A stretch of 64,000 nt of DNA, from NCBI GenBank assembly GCA_002709305.1, contig PAQM01000005.1:47627-111626 (forward strand), written 5' to 3'. Below are positions 43,920-53,179 of this stretch, piece after piece. The notes under the pieces were generated by a model. That model had not been told where the DNA came from and searched no databases. It saw nothing but the letters and a program-made list of their open reading frames with translations. Each line of letters starts with the position of its first letter. Position 1 is the stretch's first letter. The DNA is from Crocinitomicaceae bacterium (lineage in GTDB: Bacteria; Bacteroidota; Bacteroidia; Flavobacteriales_D; Crocinitomicaceae). Both the position numbers and the translations under genes were made by a program.

Positions 43920-45122
43920 ATGAATTTTAAAGATTTAAATCTTGACAATCAGCTTCTTGAAGCAATTTCATATATGGGGTTTGAAAAACCAACTCCTATT
44001 CAGTCGCAAGCGATTCCTATAATATTAGATAATCATGACCTGATTGCTTGTGCTCAAACAGGTACAGGTAAAACAGGTGCATTTGTTTTACCTATATTAA
44101 ATAAGTTGGTGGGCAAGAAGGATTCTAGTGTAAATACTTTGATTTTAGTTCCTACCAGAGAGTTGGCTATTCAAATAGAACAACAAATTCAAGGGCTTTC
44201 TTATTTTGTTTCAGTTGGATCAATTGCTGTATATGGTGGAGGTGGTGGAAAAGATTGGGATAAAGAAAAGGATGCATTGGTCAATGGTCGAGATATTATT
44301 GTTGCTACACCAGGTAAGTTACTTTCTCATCTTAAGCTAGGTTATGTTGATTTTAGTCAACTAAAACATTTTGTTTTAGACGAGGCAGATCGAATGCTAG
44401 ATATGGGATTTATTGATGATTTAAAAAAAATTATTTCTTTTTTACCTAAAGTTCATCAGACATTACTTTTTAGTGCAACAATGCCTAAAAGTATTTTAGA
44501 TTTAGCAAAGAATATTTTAAAGAATCCTAAAGAAATAAAATTGTCTATTTCAAAGACTGCTGAAGGAGTTGAACAAAAAATATATTTAACGTATGACAAT
44601 CAAAAAATACCTTTATTATCTTATTTACTCAAAGGACGAAAAGAATATGACAGTATTATCATTTTTACATCTACTAAGAGTAAGGTATCTGAGATTGTTC
44701 GTAGTTTGACAAGATCTGGATTTAAATCTTATGGAATTTCATCAAATCTCAAACAAGAAGATAGAGAAGAAGTTTTAAGAAGTTTTAGATCAAAAAGAAT
44801 AAGAATATTGGTTGCAACAGATGTTATGAGTAGGGGTATTGATGTTAAAGATATAAATATGGTTGTTAATTATGATGTTCCTAATGATGCCGAAGATTAT
44901 GTTCATAGAGTGGGTAGAACTGCTCGTGCAAATACAAAGGGTGAGGCATGTACGTTAGTTAATCAAAAAGATATGTTTAAGGTTAATAAGATTGAGAAGC
45001 TTATTAAGATGAATATCACAAAAAATCAACCTCCAAAGGATATTGGAGAAGGGCCAAAGTGGGTCAAAAAACTAATCAATCCAAGAAGAAAAAAAACTAA
45101 TTTTTATAGAAAGAGAAAATGA
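43920..45122 (+). CDS. DEAD-box RNA helicase
   Basis: 400 residues with all helicase motifs: Q-motif GFEKPTPIQSQ, AQTGTGKTG (45-53), PTRELA, VLDEAD, SATMP, ATDVMSRGID and HRVGRTAR. A short basic tail (NPRRKKTNFYRKRK) helps RNA binding. RhlE/CshA-type; likely ribosome assembly or cold adaptation. Confidence 0.95.
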   Translation: MNFKDLNLDNQLLEAISYMGFEKPTPIQSQAIPIILDNHDLIACAQTGTGKTGAFVLPILNKLVGKKDSSVNTLILVPTRELAIQIEQQIQGLSYFVSVGSIAVYGGGGGKDWDKEKDALVNGRDIIVATPGKLLSHLKLGYVDFSQLKHFVLDEADRMLDMGFIDDLKKIISFLPKVHQTLLFSATMPKSILDLAKNILKNPKEIKLSISKTAEGVEQKIYLTYDNQKIPLLSYLLKGRKEYDSIIIFTSTKSKVSEIVRSLTRSGFKSYGISSNLKQEDREEVLRSFRSKRIRILVATDVMSRGIDVKDINMVVNYDVPNDAEDYVHRVGRTARANTKGEACTLVNQKDMFKVNKIEKLIKMNITKNQPPKDIGEGPKWVKKLINPRRKKTNFYRKRK

Positions 45123-45220
45123 CAAAAATATTGGGATAAAAATGGTAGGAGAATAGATTGTTTTGATATAGATGTATATATTCCTCCCTATGCTAATTGA
45201 TTCCCTTGAGACTATATTTT

Positions 45221-46837
45221 ATGAAATTATTAATACTTTTATTTATACCTCTTTTTGGGTTAGTTCAACCGCCAATTGAGTGGGAAAAAACTTATGGAAC
45301 AGTTGGGAATGAATTTTCAGTGGAAGTCCAACAAACTTCTGATGGAGGTTATATTGTTGGTGCTAATGTACAGAATGACCTACTTGATTCTTTTGATGAT
45401 GACATGTTATTAATAAAAACAGATGCTAGTGGAATAGAAGAGTGGTCTCAAATTTATGAATCAGGTTCAGATGGTGATATATTAAGTTCAGTTAAACAAA
45501 CCATTGATGGAGGTTATATTATTGCTGGTTCAAAACTTACTACTACTGCTCTTAGACATATTTTTATAATTAAAACAGATGCTAGTGGAGTTGAAGAGTG
45601 GAGTCAAAGTTACGGAGAGACTAATACTTCTCGTGCTTTAGATATTATTCAGACAATAGATGGTGGATATGTTTTCTTAGCATCAGGTAGTAGTGGTCCT
45701 GGTTCTCCATCAGATATTTATTTAATTAAAATTGATGGGAGTGGAGTTGAAGAGTGGAGTCAAGTTTATGGTGGCTTAGGTAGTCAAAATCCTTATGCAA
45801 TAAAACAAGCTACTGATGGTGGTTTTATTATTGTTGGGCAGACTCAAAGTTCTTTAGGTAGTGATGGAGATGTTTATTTAATAAAAACAAATGCTAGTGG
45901 GGTTGAGCAGTGGAGTCAAACTTATGGAGGGGTTGAAAATGATGCGGGAAGATCACTTGATTTGACAATTGATGGAGGATATATTATAGGTGGGTATACA
46001 AAATCTTTTGGCCCAGACTTTAATGCATTTATGATAAAAACAGATGCTAGTGGGGTTGAAGAATGGACGCAAATATATGGAGGTGATACACTTAGTCTGG
46101 GAAGCTCAGTTATTCAGGTAAGTGATGGTGGATATTTATTTGGGTATAATACTTTTTTAGGTGGTGTTTCTTCTTGGGATTTTAATATATTAAAAACCGA
46201 TTCTAGTGGAACAGAGGAGTGGTCACACATTTTTTCAGGTACTGGTCATCCTGCTGAAGATGAGCAAGTTAATTCTATTCAAGAAACTAGTGATGGTGGG
46301 TTTGTGGTTTGTGGTTTTACCGAGTCAGTTGATTTATTTGGTGATGACGATGTTTATTTAATAAAAATAGCTAATTGTAATACTGAATCTATAGATATTC
46401 ATACTGCATGTAATAATTATACATGGATTGATGGAGTTACTTATACTTCTTCTAATAATACTGCACAATGGATCATAGAAAATTCATTAGGTTGTGATTC
46501 AATAATAACGCTTGATTTAACTATAGATCCATTATTATTTGGAGGTATAACTGATTGTATAGATGGTATACATATTCCAACAGGTTTTTCTCCAAATAAT
46601 GATCAAAACAATGATACATATAATATTATTGTTGGTCAAAATGTCCAAGCAATTTTATTTTCATTATACGATAGATGGGGAAATACGATATTAACAACAA
46701 CAGATAAAAAATTTGAGTGGGATGGAACACTAAATGGTGTACCATTAAATTCAGGTGTTTATCCTTATATACTTGAAGCAGTTTATGTTAATGGAGAAAC
46801 TGAAATTTTATCTGGCAATGTGAAATTGATAAAATAG
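45221..46837 (+). CDS. Secreted repeat protein with T9SS/gliding C-terminal domain
   Basis: 538 residues from the ATG at 45221, where a signal peptide begins (MKLLILLFIPLFGLVQ); a TTG 24 bases earlier is less likely. Six or seven repeats of about 50 residues carry TDASGVEEWSQxYGG and SDGGYIIxG patterns. A Cys-containing linker follows, then a C-terminal sorting domain with FSPNNDQNNDTYNI, LYDRWGN, WDGTLNG and NSGVYPYILE, the gliding-motility-associated type used for type IX secretion. Probably a cell-surface or secreted protein; function otherwise unknown. Confidence 0.88.
   Translation: MKLLILLFIPLFGLVQPPIEWEKTYGTVGNEFSVEVQQTSDGGYIVGANVQNDLLDSFDDDMLLIKTDASGIEEWSQIYESGSDGDILSSVKQTIDGGYIIAGSKLTTTALRHIFIIKTDASGVEEWSQSYGETNTSRALDIIQTIDGGYVFLASGSSGPGSPSDIYLIKIDGSGVEEWSQVYGGLGSQNPYAIKQATDGGFIIVGQTQSSLGSDGDVYLIKTNASGVEQWSQTYGGVENDAGRSLDLTIDGGYIIGGYTKSFGPDFNAFMIKTDASGVEEWTQIYGGDTLSLGSSVIQVSDGGYLFGYNTFLGGVSSWDFNILKTDSSGTEEWSHIFSGTGHPAEDEQVNSIQETSDGGFVVCGFTESVDLFGDDDVYLIKIANCNTESIDIHTACNNYTWIDGVTYTSSNNTAQWIIENSLGCDSIITLDLTIDPLLFGGITDCIDGIHIPTGFSPNNDQNNDTYNIIVGQNVQAILFSLYDRWGNTILTTTDKKFEWDGTLNGVPLNSGVYPYILEAVYVNGETEILSGNVKLIK
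45416..46222 (+). repeat. Tandem in-gene repeats, six near-copies of an approx. 155-bp unit
   Basis: The core AAAACAGATGCTAGTGG, followed by a GTTGAAGAGTGG-like stretch, recurs near 45416, 45572, 45728, 45894, 46037 and 46193 with a few substitutions. Spacing runs from 143 to 166 bases. It encodes the TDASGVEEWSQ repeats of the surface protein. Confidence 0.85.
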
Positions 46838-46861
46838 TATTTTTATCTTTTTTAAGTTTAC

Positions 46862-46880
46862 CCCCCTAAAAAATAGGGGG
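46862..46880. promoter_or_regulatory. Perfect palindrome upstream of glnN
   Basis: CCCCCTAAAAAATAGGGGG is a 7-bp inverted repeat (CCCCCTA/TAGGGGG) with an A-rich loop, extended by flanking TA pairs. It lies 24 bases after the repeat-protein stop and about 70 bases upstream of the glnN -7 box, so it could be an activator operator or a terminator hairpin. No clean T-tract follows, which favours an operator. An ACCCCTGAAA at 46914-46923 looks like a second half-site. Confidence 0.5.
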
Positions 46881-46931
46881 TATGTTAATAAAAAATGATA
46901 TTTTTTCATAATCACCCCTGAAATTTTAAAT

Positions 46932-46939
46932 TAAATTTG
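46932..46939 (+). promoter_or_regulatory. glnN promoter -7 box
   Basis: TAAATTTG matches TAnnTTTG exactly and stands 18 bases before the glnN ATG. There is no -33 TTTG at N19-21, consistent with a promoter that depends on an upstream activator. Confidence 0.55.
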
Positions 46940-46957
46940 TAAAAAAAATATTTACAA

Positions 46958-49144
46958 ATGGCTAATCAAAGAATGCAAGCGTATTATGATGTGCTCCATC
47001 GAGCACCAAAATCAATTTCATATAATGATAAGATATCTGAAATTTTCGCTGAAAATGTTTTTCATAGTGGTGTTATGAGAGAATACCTTCCAAGTGATGC
47101 TTATAAATCAATGATGGAATCAATTAATAGTGGAACACAATTAGATCGTAAAATGGCTGATCAGGTAGCTTCTGCTATGAAAGATTGGGCATTAACCAAA
47201 GGAGCAACTCACTATACACATTGGTTTCAACCTTTAACTGGATCCACAGCAGAAAAACACGATGCATTTTTTAAGCCAATAGGTCCAGGGGAAGCGATTG
47301 AAAGATTTGACGGAGAATTACTTGTTCAGCAAGAACCTGATGCATCTTCATTTCCAAATGGTGGTATTAGAAATACTTTTGAAGCAAGAGGTTATACTGC
47401 TTGGGATCCTTCTTCTCCTGCTTTTGTAATTGATAAAACGTTATGTATTCCTACAATATTTATTGCATATACTGGTGAAGCTTTGGATTATAAAATGCCT
47501 TTATTAAAAGCATTGAATGTCGTTAATCAAGCTGCTGTTGATGTATGTCAATATTTTGATAAAAATGTCACTAAAACAATAGCCACATTAGGTTGGGAAC
47601 AGGAATATTTTTTAGTAGATAAAGCATTATTTAATGCTCGCCCTGATTTAATGATGTCTGGTAGAGCTTTGTTTGGTCATGCTTCAGCAAAAGGTCAACA
47701 ATTGGATGATCATTATTTTGGATCTATTACGGATCGGGTTAGTGCATTTATGCGTGATTTTGAAACAGAGTCAGTTCGTTTTGGTATTCCTGTTACAACT
47801 CGTCATAATGAGGTAGCACCAAATCAGTTTGAATGTGCTCCAATATTTGAGGAGTGTAATCTTGCAAATGACCATAATTTATTATTAATGGATATTATGG
47901 AAAAAGTTGCACGTAAGCATGATTTTCGTATTCTTTTTCATGAAAAACCTTTTGCTGGTGTTAATGGGTCAGGAAAACATAATAACTGGTCATTAAGTAC
48001 AAATACAGGAGTTAATTTATTATCACCAGGTAAAAATCCGAAAAGTAACCTTCAATTTTTAACTTTTTTCGTGAATACAATTAAAGCAATTCATGATAAC
48101 GCTGATTTATTGAGAGCATCTATTGCGAGCGCAGGAAATGATCATAGACTTGGTGCCAATGAAGCTCCACCCGCTATTATATCGGTATTTATTGGTTCTC
48201 AATTAACCGATTTATTGGATAAAATTGAAAAAAATGTAAAAGCTGGTAAAATGACTCCTGAAGAAAAAACAGAATTAAAGCTAAATATTGGAAAGATACC
48301 TCAAATTTTATTGGATAATACTGATCGTAATAGAACATCACCTTTTGCATTTACTGGAAATAAATTTGAATTTAGAGCAGTTGGTTCCTCTGCTAATTGT
48401 TCTTCTGCAATGATTGTTTTAAATACGATTGTGGCAAATCAGTTGAAAGATTTTAAATATAATGTTGATTTTAGAATAAATAGTGGAGATGGAAAGGATG
48501 AAGCTATTTTAAAAGAGTTGCAGAAGTTAATAAAAGAATCTAAAAACATTCGTTTTGAAGGTAATGGATATGGTGAAGAATGGGTAGAAGAAGCTGAGAA
48601 AAGAGGTCTTTCAAATTTAAAAGATACTCCTCGTGCTCTTAAAATATGGTCAGATCAGGGTGTTCATGATTTATTTGATAAAATGAATGTGTTGACACCA
48701 AGAGAGTTAATGGCAAGACAAGATATTGAGTTTGAAAATTATGTTCATAAGATTCAAATTGAAGCACGTGTAATTGGTGAAATGATTCAAAATTTTGTTA
48801 TTCCTGCTGCTGTTCAATATCAAAATAAATTAATTAAGAATATTTCTGGTTTAGTTTCTGTTTTAGGAGATATACAAGGAAAAGAATCATCTAAATCTCA
48901 AATTCAAATTGTTTCTAAAATTTCTGAGCATATGAATAAGATGAAGCAATTGAGTGATGATATGCTTTTAGCTCGGAAGAAAGCAAATAAAATTACTGGA
49001 AATAGGTCAAAAGCGATTGCATATTGTGATTCTGTTAGAGTCTATTTTGATGAAATTCGTTATCATGTTGATAAGTTAGAATTGCTAATAGATGATGAGG
49101 AATGGAGGCTTCCAAAGTTTAGAGAGATGTTATTTACAAGATAG
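46958..49144 (+). CDS. glnN: Glutamine synthetase, type III
   Basis: 728 residues, the long GSIII (GlnN) form of Bacteroidota. Recognisable: HWFQPLTGSTAEKHDAFF near 87-104, GWEQEYFLVD (metal glutamates), NEVAPNQFECAPIFEE, HEKPFAGVNGSGKHNNWS (ammonia/ATP site) and GNDHRLGANEAPPAI. Assimilates ammonium with glutamate and ATP. Single gene with its own promoter region. Confidence 0.97.
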   Translation: MANQRMQAYYDVLHRAPKSISYNDKISEIFAENVFHSGVMREYLPSDAYKSMMESINSGTQLDRKMADQVASAMKDWALTKGATHYTHWFQPLTGSTAEKHDAFFKPIGPGEAIERFDGELLVQQEPDASSFPNGGIRNTFEARGYTAWDPSSPAFVIDKTLCIPTIFIAYTGEALDYKMPLLKALNVVNQAAVDVCQYFDKNVTKTIATLGWEQEYFLVDKALFNARPDLMMSGRALFGHASAKGQQLDDHYFGSITDRVSAFMRDFETESVRFGIPVTTRHNEVAPNQFECAPIFEECNLANDHNLLLMDIMEKVARKHDFRILFHEKPFAGVNGSGKHNNWSLSTNTGVNLLSPGKNPKSNLQFLTFFVNTIKAIHDNADLLRASIASAGNDHRLGANEAPPAIISVFIGSQLTDLLDKIEKNVKAGKMTPEEKTELKLNIGKIPQILLDNTDRNRTSPFAFTGNKFEFRAVGSSANCSSAMIVLNTIVANQLKDFKYNVDFRINSGDGKDEAILKELQKLIKESKNIRFEGNGYGEEWVEEAEKRGLSNLKDTPRALKIWSDQGVHDLFDKMNVLTPRELMARQDIEFENYVHKIQIEARVIGEMIQNFVIPAAVQYQNKLIKNISGLVSVLGDIQGKESSKSQIQIVSKISEHMNKMKQLSDDMLLARKKANKITGNRSKAIAYCDSVRVYFDEIRYHVDKLELLIDDEEWRLPKFREMLFTR

Positions 49145-49158
49145 CGATTAATTCTTTT

Positions 49159-50595
49159 TTAATATTCATAAGCACCTATATCTGGAATTCCAGAATTAGG
49201 TGTTCCATTTAAATCTAATCCATTTATTCTTGGATATAATATGTTGCCTCTTTCTCTAAGTGCAGATGTTGACCAAAAAGTATAATCATAGCCTATTACA
49301 TCTTTAAAAAATGGAGATTCATTCCAATAATTTTCTCCAATAAATATTGAAGGATTATTGATTATAGTTTCACTTTTTATTAGATTATTTTGCATGTGAA
49401 AATTTAGTGTTAATGCAATATCACTTATAGTATCTATGACGAATTCATAATCTTGATATCCATATAAAACACTATTAGTTATTATACCTTCATTAATACT
49501 TCTAACAACACCTGTACCATTATAGTAATTACTTATTCCAACTGCTGCTCCAGCATCATTACTTTGACTATATCCAAGAAGGTCACAATGATTTATATTG
49601 TAGTCTCCACCTCCTACAACTATTAACGAATGAATGCCATTTTTTGCAACGATAGAGTTTTCCATTTTTAATCTTCCAGCCTCCATGAAATTAGCGTCTC
49701 CATTATAAAGAAAAACACCATAAGAGGCACTGTTATAAATTTGAGTATTGTTTATAGTAGTTGTATACGAGTTAGTTGGATTTGTGGGGTCAGATCCGTT
49801 TATATGAATACCTGTAGTTGCATTTTTTATAATTGCATAATTAATGTTGCATGGTTTCGCTTCAACAATGTAAATACCATAATATTGTCCTGGTACATCA
49901 TCATAAAAAGATTCTAGTCTATCACCCTGAATTAAGACTTCATTTTCTAATGTTCCCGTAATGTTTAATGTTCCTTTATAAACATATAAAAGTGCATTTT
50001 TATGCATATATATATTTGTCCCAGCAGGAATTTCAAGTGTTTTTCCTTCATCAATTATAGCTGCTCCATAAATTACATGTGGTTTATCATTTTCCCATAT
50101 TCCTTCATTTAAGTCAAAAATTCCCTCTGATATATATGAATAATGGAAATAAGCATCTTGCCCCCAAGCAACTAATTCAACATATTGATTTGTTCCGTTT
50201 GTTGAAAATTGAATTCTATCCTCAACAATCATAGGTGATAATCCATTATTAGGGTCAATAGTTACCTCAATAAAAATGAATAAACTATCGTTGGGATCTA
50301 ATTCTAGATCTGCAAAATTTGTTCCTGGAGTACCGTCTACATTTATCCGGAATTCAGAATTAGAACCACCTAATAATGCAACTTGATCAATTTTTAAAGT
50401 TCTAGAGTCATTATTATAAATTTTAATTTTTTTAGTCACAGAACCAATCGTTGTGAATACTGTATCGAAAAATACAGTGTCTTGGCTGAAAGATAGATTA
50501 GAATTAGAATAAAATAAAGGTTTATTACAGCTAGATAAGCTTATTGAAAAAACTACAAATATTATGTAGCACAAGAATAGAAATGATTTTTTCAT
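49159..50595 (-). CDS. Right-handed beta-helix lipoprotein
   Basis: 478 residues. Lipoprotein signal with lipobox Cys23 (SISLSSC). An Ig-like segment follows (VTKKIKIYNNDSRTLKID), then repeating strands such as GIYIVEAKPCNINYAIIKN and GIHINGSDP typical of pectate-lyase-like parallel beta-helices, ending SGIPDIGAYEY. A surface glycan-binding or polysaccharide-acting lipoprotein is possible; no catalytic residues are obvious. Confidence 0.82.
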   Translation of the reverse strand: MKKSFLFLCYIIFVVFSISLSSCNKPLFYSNSNLSFSQDTVFFDTVFTTIGSVTKKIKIYNNDSRTLKIDQVALLGGSNSEFRINVDGTPGTNFADLELDPNDSLFIFIEVTIDPNNGLSPMIVEDRIQFSTNGTNQYVELVAWGQDAYFHYSYISEGIFDLNEGIWENDKPHVIYGAAIIDEGKTLEIPAGTNIYMHKNALLYVYKGTLNITGTLENEVLIQGDRLESFYDDVPGQYYGIYIVEAKPCNINYAIIKNATTGIHINGSDPTNPTNSYTTTINNTQIYNSASYGVFLYNGDANFMEAGRLKMENSIVAKNGIHSLIVVGGGDYNINHCDLLGYSQSNDAGAAVGISNYYNGTGVVRSINEGIITNSVLYGYQDYEFVIDTISDIALTLNFHMQNNLIKSETIINNPSIFIGENYWNESPFFKDVIGYDYTFWSTSALRERGNILYPRINGLDLNGTPNSGIPDIGAYEY

Positions 50596-50612
50596 GTCCT
50601 TAATTATCTTAT

Positions 50613-50620
50613 CAAATGTA
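50613..50620 (-). promoter_or_regulatory. Promoter -7 box for the beta-helix lipoprotein
   Basis: On the minus strand TACATTTG (TAnnTTTG), 17 bases before the ATG at 50595. No clear -33 element. Divergent from the rpmE2 promoter. Confidence 0.45.
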
Positions 50621-50686
50621 ACGTAAAAGATTTAGATTTATTTTTAAAAATTCATTTATATTTAATGAATAATGAAAAGTTTTATA

Positions 50687-50694
50687 TATCTTTG
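50687..50694 (+). promoter_or_regulatory. rpmE2 promoter -7 box
   Basis: TATCTTTG (exact TAnnTTTG) followed by CACACTC, 25 bases before the L31 ATG. A weak TTTA at 50661-50664 is near the -33 position (N22). Confidence 0.6.
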
Positions 50695-50719
50695 CACACT
50701 CACTTTTTAAAGAATAATA

Positions 50720-50974
50720 ATGAGAAAAGATATCCATCCAGAAAATTATAGGTTAGTTGTATTCAAAGATATGACTAATGACTATTCATTTCTTTGTCCT
50801 TCTTGTGCTGAATCAAAAGAAACTATAAAATGGGAAGATGGTAATGATTATCCTTTGATTAAATTGGATATTTCTCATAAATCACATCCTTTTTTCACTG
50901 GTGTTGTTCAGTTTGTTGATACTGCGGGTCGTATTGATAAATTTAATTCTCGTTATGGAAAACGTAAAAAATAA
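50720..50974 (+). CDS. rpmE2: Ribosomal protein L31, type B
   Basis: 84 residues: [18 protein letters not shown], then [18 protein letters not shown] and [16 protein letters not shown], the type-B L31 pattern of the large ribosomal subunit. Unusually it keeps a CPSC motif (Cys26, Cys29), whereas zinc-free type-B proteins normally have none. Own promoter and terminator make it monocistronic. Confidence 0.94.
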   Translation: MRKDIHPENYRLVVFKDMTNDYSFLCPSCAESKETIKWEDGNDYPLIKLDISHKSHPFFTGVVQFVDTAGRIDKFNSRYGKRKK

Positions 50975-50992
50975 ATTATTTATATAATATTT

Positions 50993-51026
50993 AAACCTCT
51001 CGTTATTTTTCGGGAGGTTTTTTTTT
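50993..51026 (+). terminator. Rho-independent terminator after rpmE2
   Basis: Stem AAACCTCTCG (50993-51002) pairs with CGGGAGGTTT (51011-51020) with one G-U wobble, an 8-base loop and a run of T to 51026. Eighteen bases after the L31 stop. Confidence 0.9.
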
Positions 51027-51070
51027 GGTTCAATTTTTGAAGCAATCAAGTCAAGAACTATATTTATATC

Positions 51071-53179
51071 GTGAAATTTAATTTTAAATATTTATTATTC
51101 TTTGCATTTTTTCTCTTAGTTTATCAAAATGTAAGTGCCAATAGGATTCCATCAGGATTTCAAGCTTTATTTATTAAAGATTATTTTAAAAGTCAGAAAA
51201 AATTTAAAAAGGCATTAAGGTATAACCCTTCTATATCGGCATATGGATTATCAATAATCTATTCAAGAGATGATAATCCTTTTTATAATATTGATTCTGC
51301 TTATAGATATATACTTATATCAGATTCTTCTTGGTTGGTATCTAAAGAAACAAAAAAGGTTAAATGGTCAAAATATGGTTGGTCAAAAAACGGGATTGAT
51401 TCACTAAAAATATTGATTAGCTCACAGTTTTATTTTTTAGTCGAGAAAGAGGATGATTTAATATCATACAATACTTTTATTAAGGATCATCCTTGGGCCC
51501 TTGAGATTAAGCAAGCAATAGATAATAGAGATTCTTTGGAGTGTTTTAATTCATTGAAAATAAATACATTAAAGTCACTTAGTTATTTTTTAGATTCATA
51601 TCCTAATAGTAAATACAGAAAAGTAGTTGAGAGTAAATTTTATAATTTACAGTACAATAAGCATACTAAATCAGATTCTCTAGAATCTTACTTGAGTTTT
51701 ATTTCTTTATACCCTAAAAATCCTCGAGTAATAGATGCAGAGAAAAGAATTTTTGAGTTAGTCACTAAATCTAATAAAGTAGAATCATACGAAGATTTTT
51801 TGACTAATTATTCAGACAAGAATAATTTTAATAAAATAGGGTGGGAGCAATTTTATGAGGTTTATTTATTTAATTATTCTAAACAACGTAAAATAGATTT
51901 TTTGAATAAATTCCCTAATGCAAAAAATATTGATTTTATTAGGCAAGATATACTGTTAACTGACTCTATTTTTTTACCATATTTTAAGAATCAAAAATAT
52001 GGTTTTTTAAATCGAATTGGTAATACTATCATACCTCCAATTTATGATAATGTTGGTGAATTTCATGAGGGTTTAGCAGTTGTGGAAAAAAATGAATTAC
52101 AAGGTGTTTTAAATAAGCATGGTGATATTCAAATCCCTTTTATATATCATTCAATTAGTGATTTTAACTATGGTAGAGCGTTAGTTGAATTAGATAGTAA
52201 GTTTGGTTTAATTGATCGTAATAATAAATTAATATTAAATTTTATATATGAAGATATAGGGGATATATCAGATGGATTAATTTATGTTAAGAAGAAGGAA
52301 AAATATGGTTATTTTGATTTAAATGGAAATTTAGTTATTGATTATCTTTTTGATGAAGCTTTTGACTTTAAAAATGGTTTAGCAATTATTGAGTTAGATA
52401 AAAGAAGTGGAATAATAAATAAAAGTGGTAGATTTTTGATAGAACCTATATATGATAATATAAGATTAATAAATGATTCACTTTTTGTTCTCTCCCAAGA
52501 TGGAAAGAAAAGTATTCTAAATAGTCAAGGCAATATCCTTACAGATTCTTTTTATGAAAATATAGGTTCTTTTAGTGATGGATTAGCTATAGTAACAAAA
52601 TCCGATTCTTTATTTTATATAAATATGAATGGCGATATTATCATAGATGATTTTTATAGAACGTATCCAAATTATTTATCTAAAGGAGAATTTAATAATG
52701 GAAAAGCAATAGTTAATAAAGAAGGTAAATATGGAATAATTGATCGTAATGGTGATATTGTTATAGATTTTTTATATGATAATTTAGGTTATAGTGCAAA
52801 TATGGTTTCTTTTAATTCTAAAAATAAATGGGGATTAATAGATACGTCAAATCAAATGTTATCTTCTTTAAAATATCAATATATTGATTTATTTGAAAAT
52901 GGTTTTGCAGTAGCTTCGCTAGAAGATTCTATAGGCATGTTAAATGATGAAGGTGAGCTAGCTATACCATTTTCTTATAAAAAAATTAATTGGCTTACTG
53001 GGGATTATTTTAAGGTATTTGATGGGGATAAATATGCATTATTTAATGGTGGTGAAAAATTGACAGAATTTGAGTTTAATGATATTGATTTATTTAATGA
53101 GCATTTCCTATCTTTATTAGGAGATAATGGATTAAATTATTTTGTTGTATCATCAGGTAAGTTTATTAAAATAAAATGA
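51071..53179 (+). CDS. WG-repeat (KWG leptospira-type) protein, secreted
   Basis: 702 residues starting at GTG, immediately followed by a signal peptide (MKFNFKYLLFFAFFLLVYQNV), which fixes the start. Residues about 30-300 are helical and TPR/ankyrin-like. Residues about 300-700 contain nine or so WG repeats (KYGFLNRIGNTIIPPIYDNV, FGLIDRNNKLILNFIYEDI and similar). The stop overlaps the next ATG (ATGA). Function unknown; WG-repeat proteins are often envelope or effector proteins. Confidence 0.87.
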   Translation: MKFNFKYLLFFAFFLLVYQNVSANRIPSGFQALFIKDYFKSQKKFKKALRYNPSISAYGLSIIYSRDDNPFYNIDSAYRYILISDSSWLVSKETKKVKWSKYGWSKNGIDSLKILISSQFYFLVEKEDDLISYNTFIKDHPWALEIKQAIDNRDSLECFNSLKINTLKSLSYFLDSYPNSKYRKVVESKFYNLQYNKHTKSDSLESYLSFISLYPKNPRVIDAEKRIFELVTKSNKVESYEDFLTNYSDKNNFNKIGWEQFYEVYLFNYSKQRKIDFLNKFPNAKNIDFIRQDILLTDSIFLPYFKNQKYGFLNRIGNTIIPPIYDNVGEFHEGLAVVEKNELQGVLNKHGDIQIPFIYHSISDFNYGRALVELDSKFGLIDRNNKLILNFIYEDIGDISDGLIYVKKKEKYGYFDLNGNLVIDYLFDEAFDFKNGLAIIELDKRSGIINKSGRFLIEPIYDNIRLINDSLFVLSQDGKKSILNSQGNILTDSFYENIGSFSDGLAIVTKSDSLFYINMNGDIIIDDFYRTYPNYLSKGEFNNGKAIVNKEGKYGIIDRNGDIVIDFLYDNLGYSANMVSFNSKNKWGLIDTSNQMLSSLKYQYIDLFENGFAVASLEDSIGMLNDEGELAIPFSYKKINWLTGDYFKVFDGDKYALFNGGEKLTEFEFNDIDLFNEHFLSLLGDNGLNYFVVSSGKFIKIK

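Noticed and set aside
45144-45190. Imperfect inverted repeat between the helicase and T9SS genes
   Set aside because: The arms have mismatched lengths and no T-tract, so it is too weak to call a terminator.
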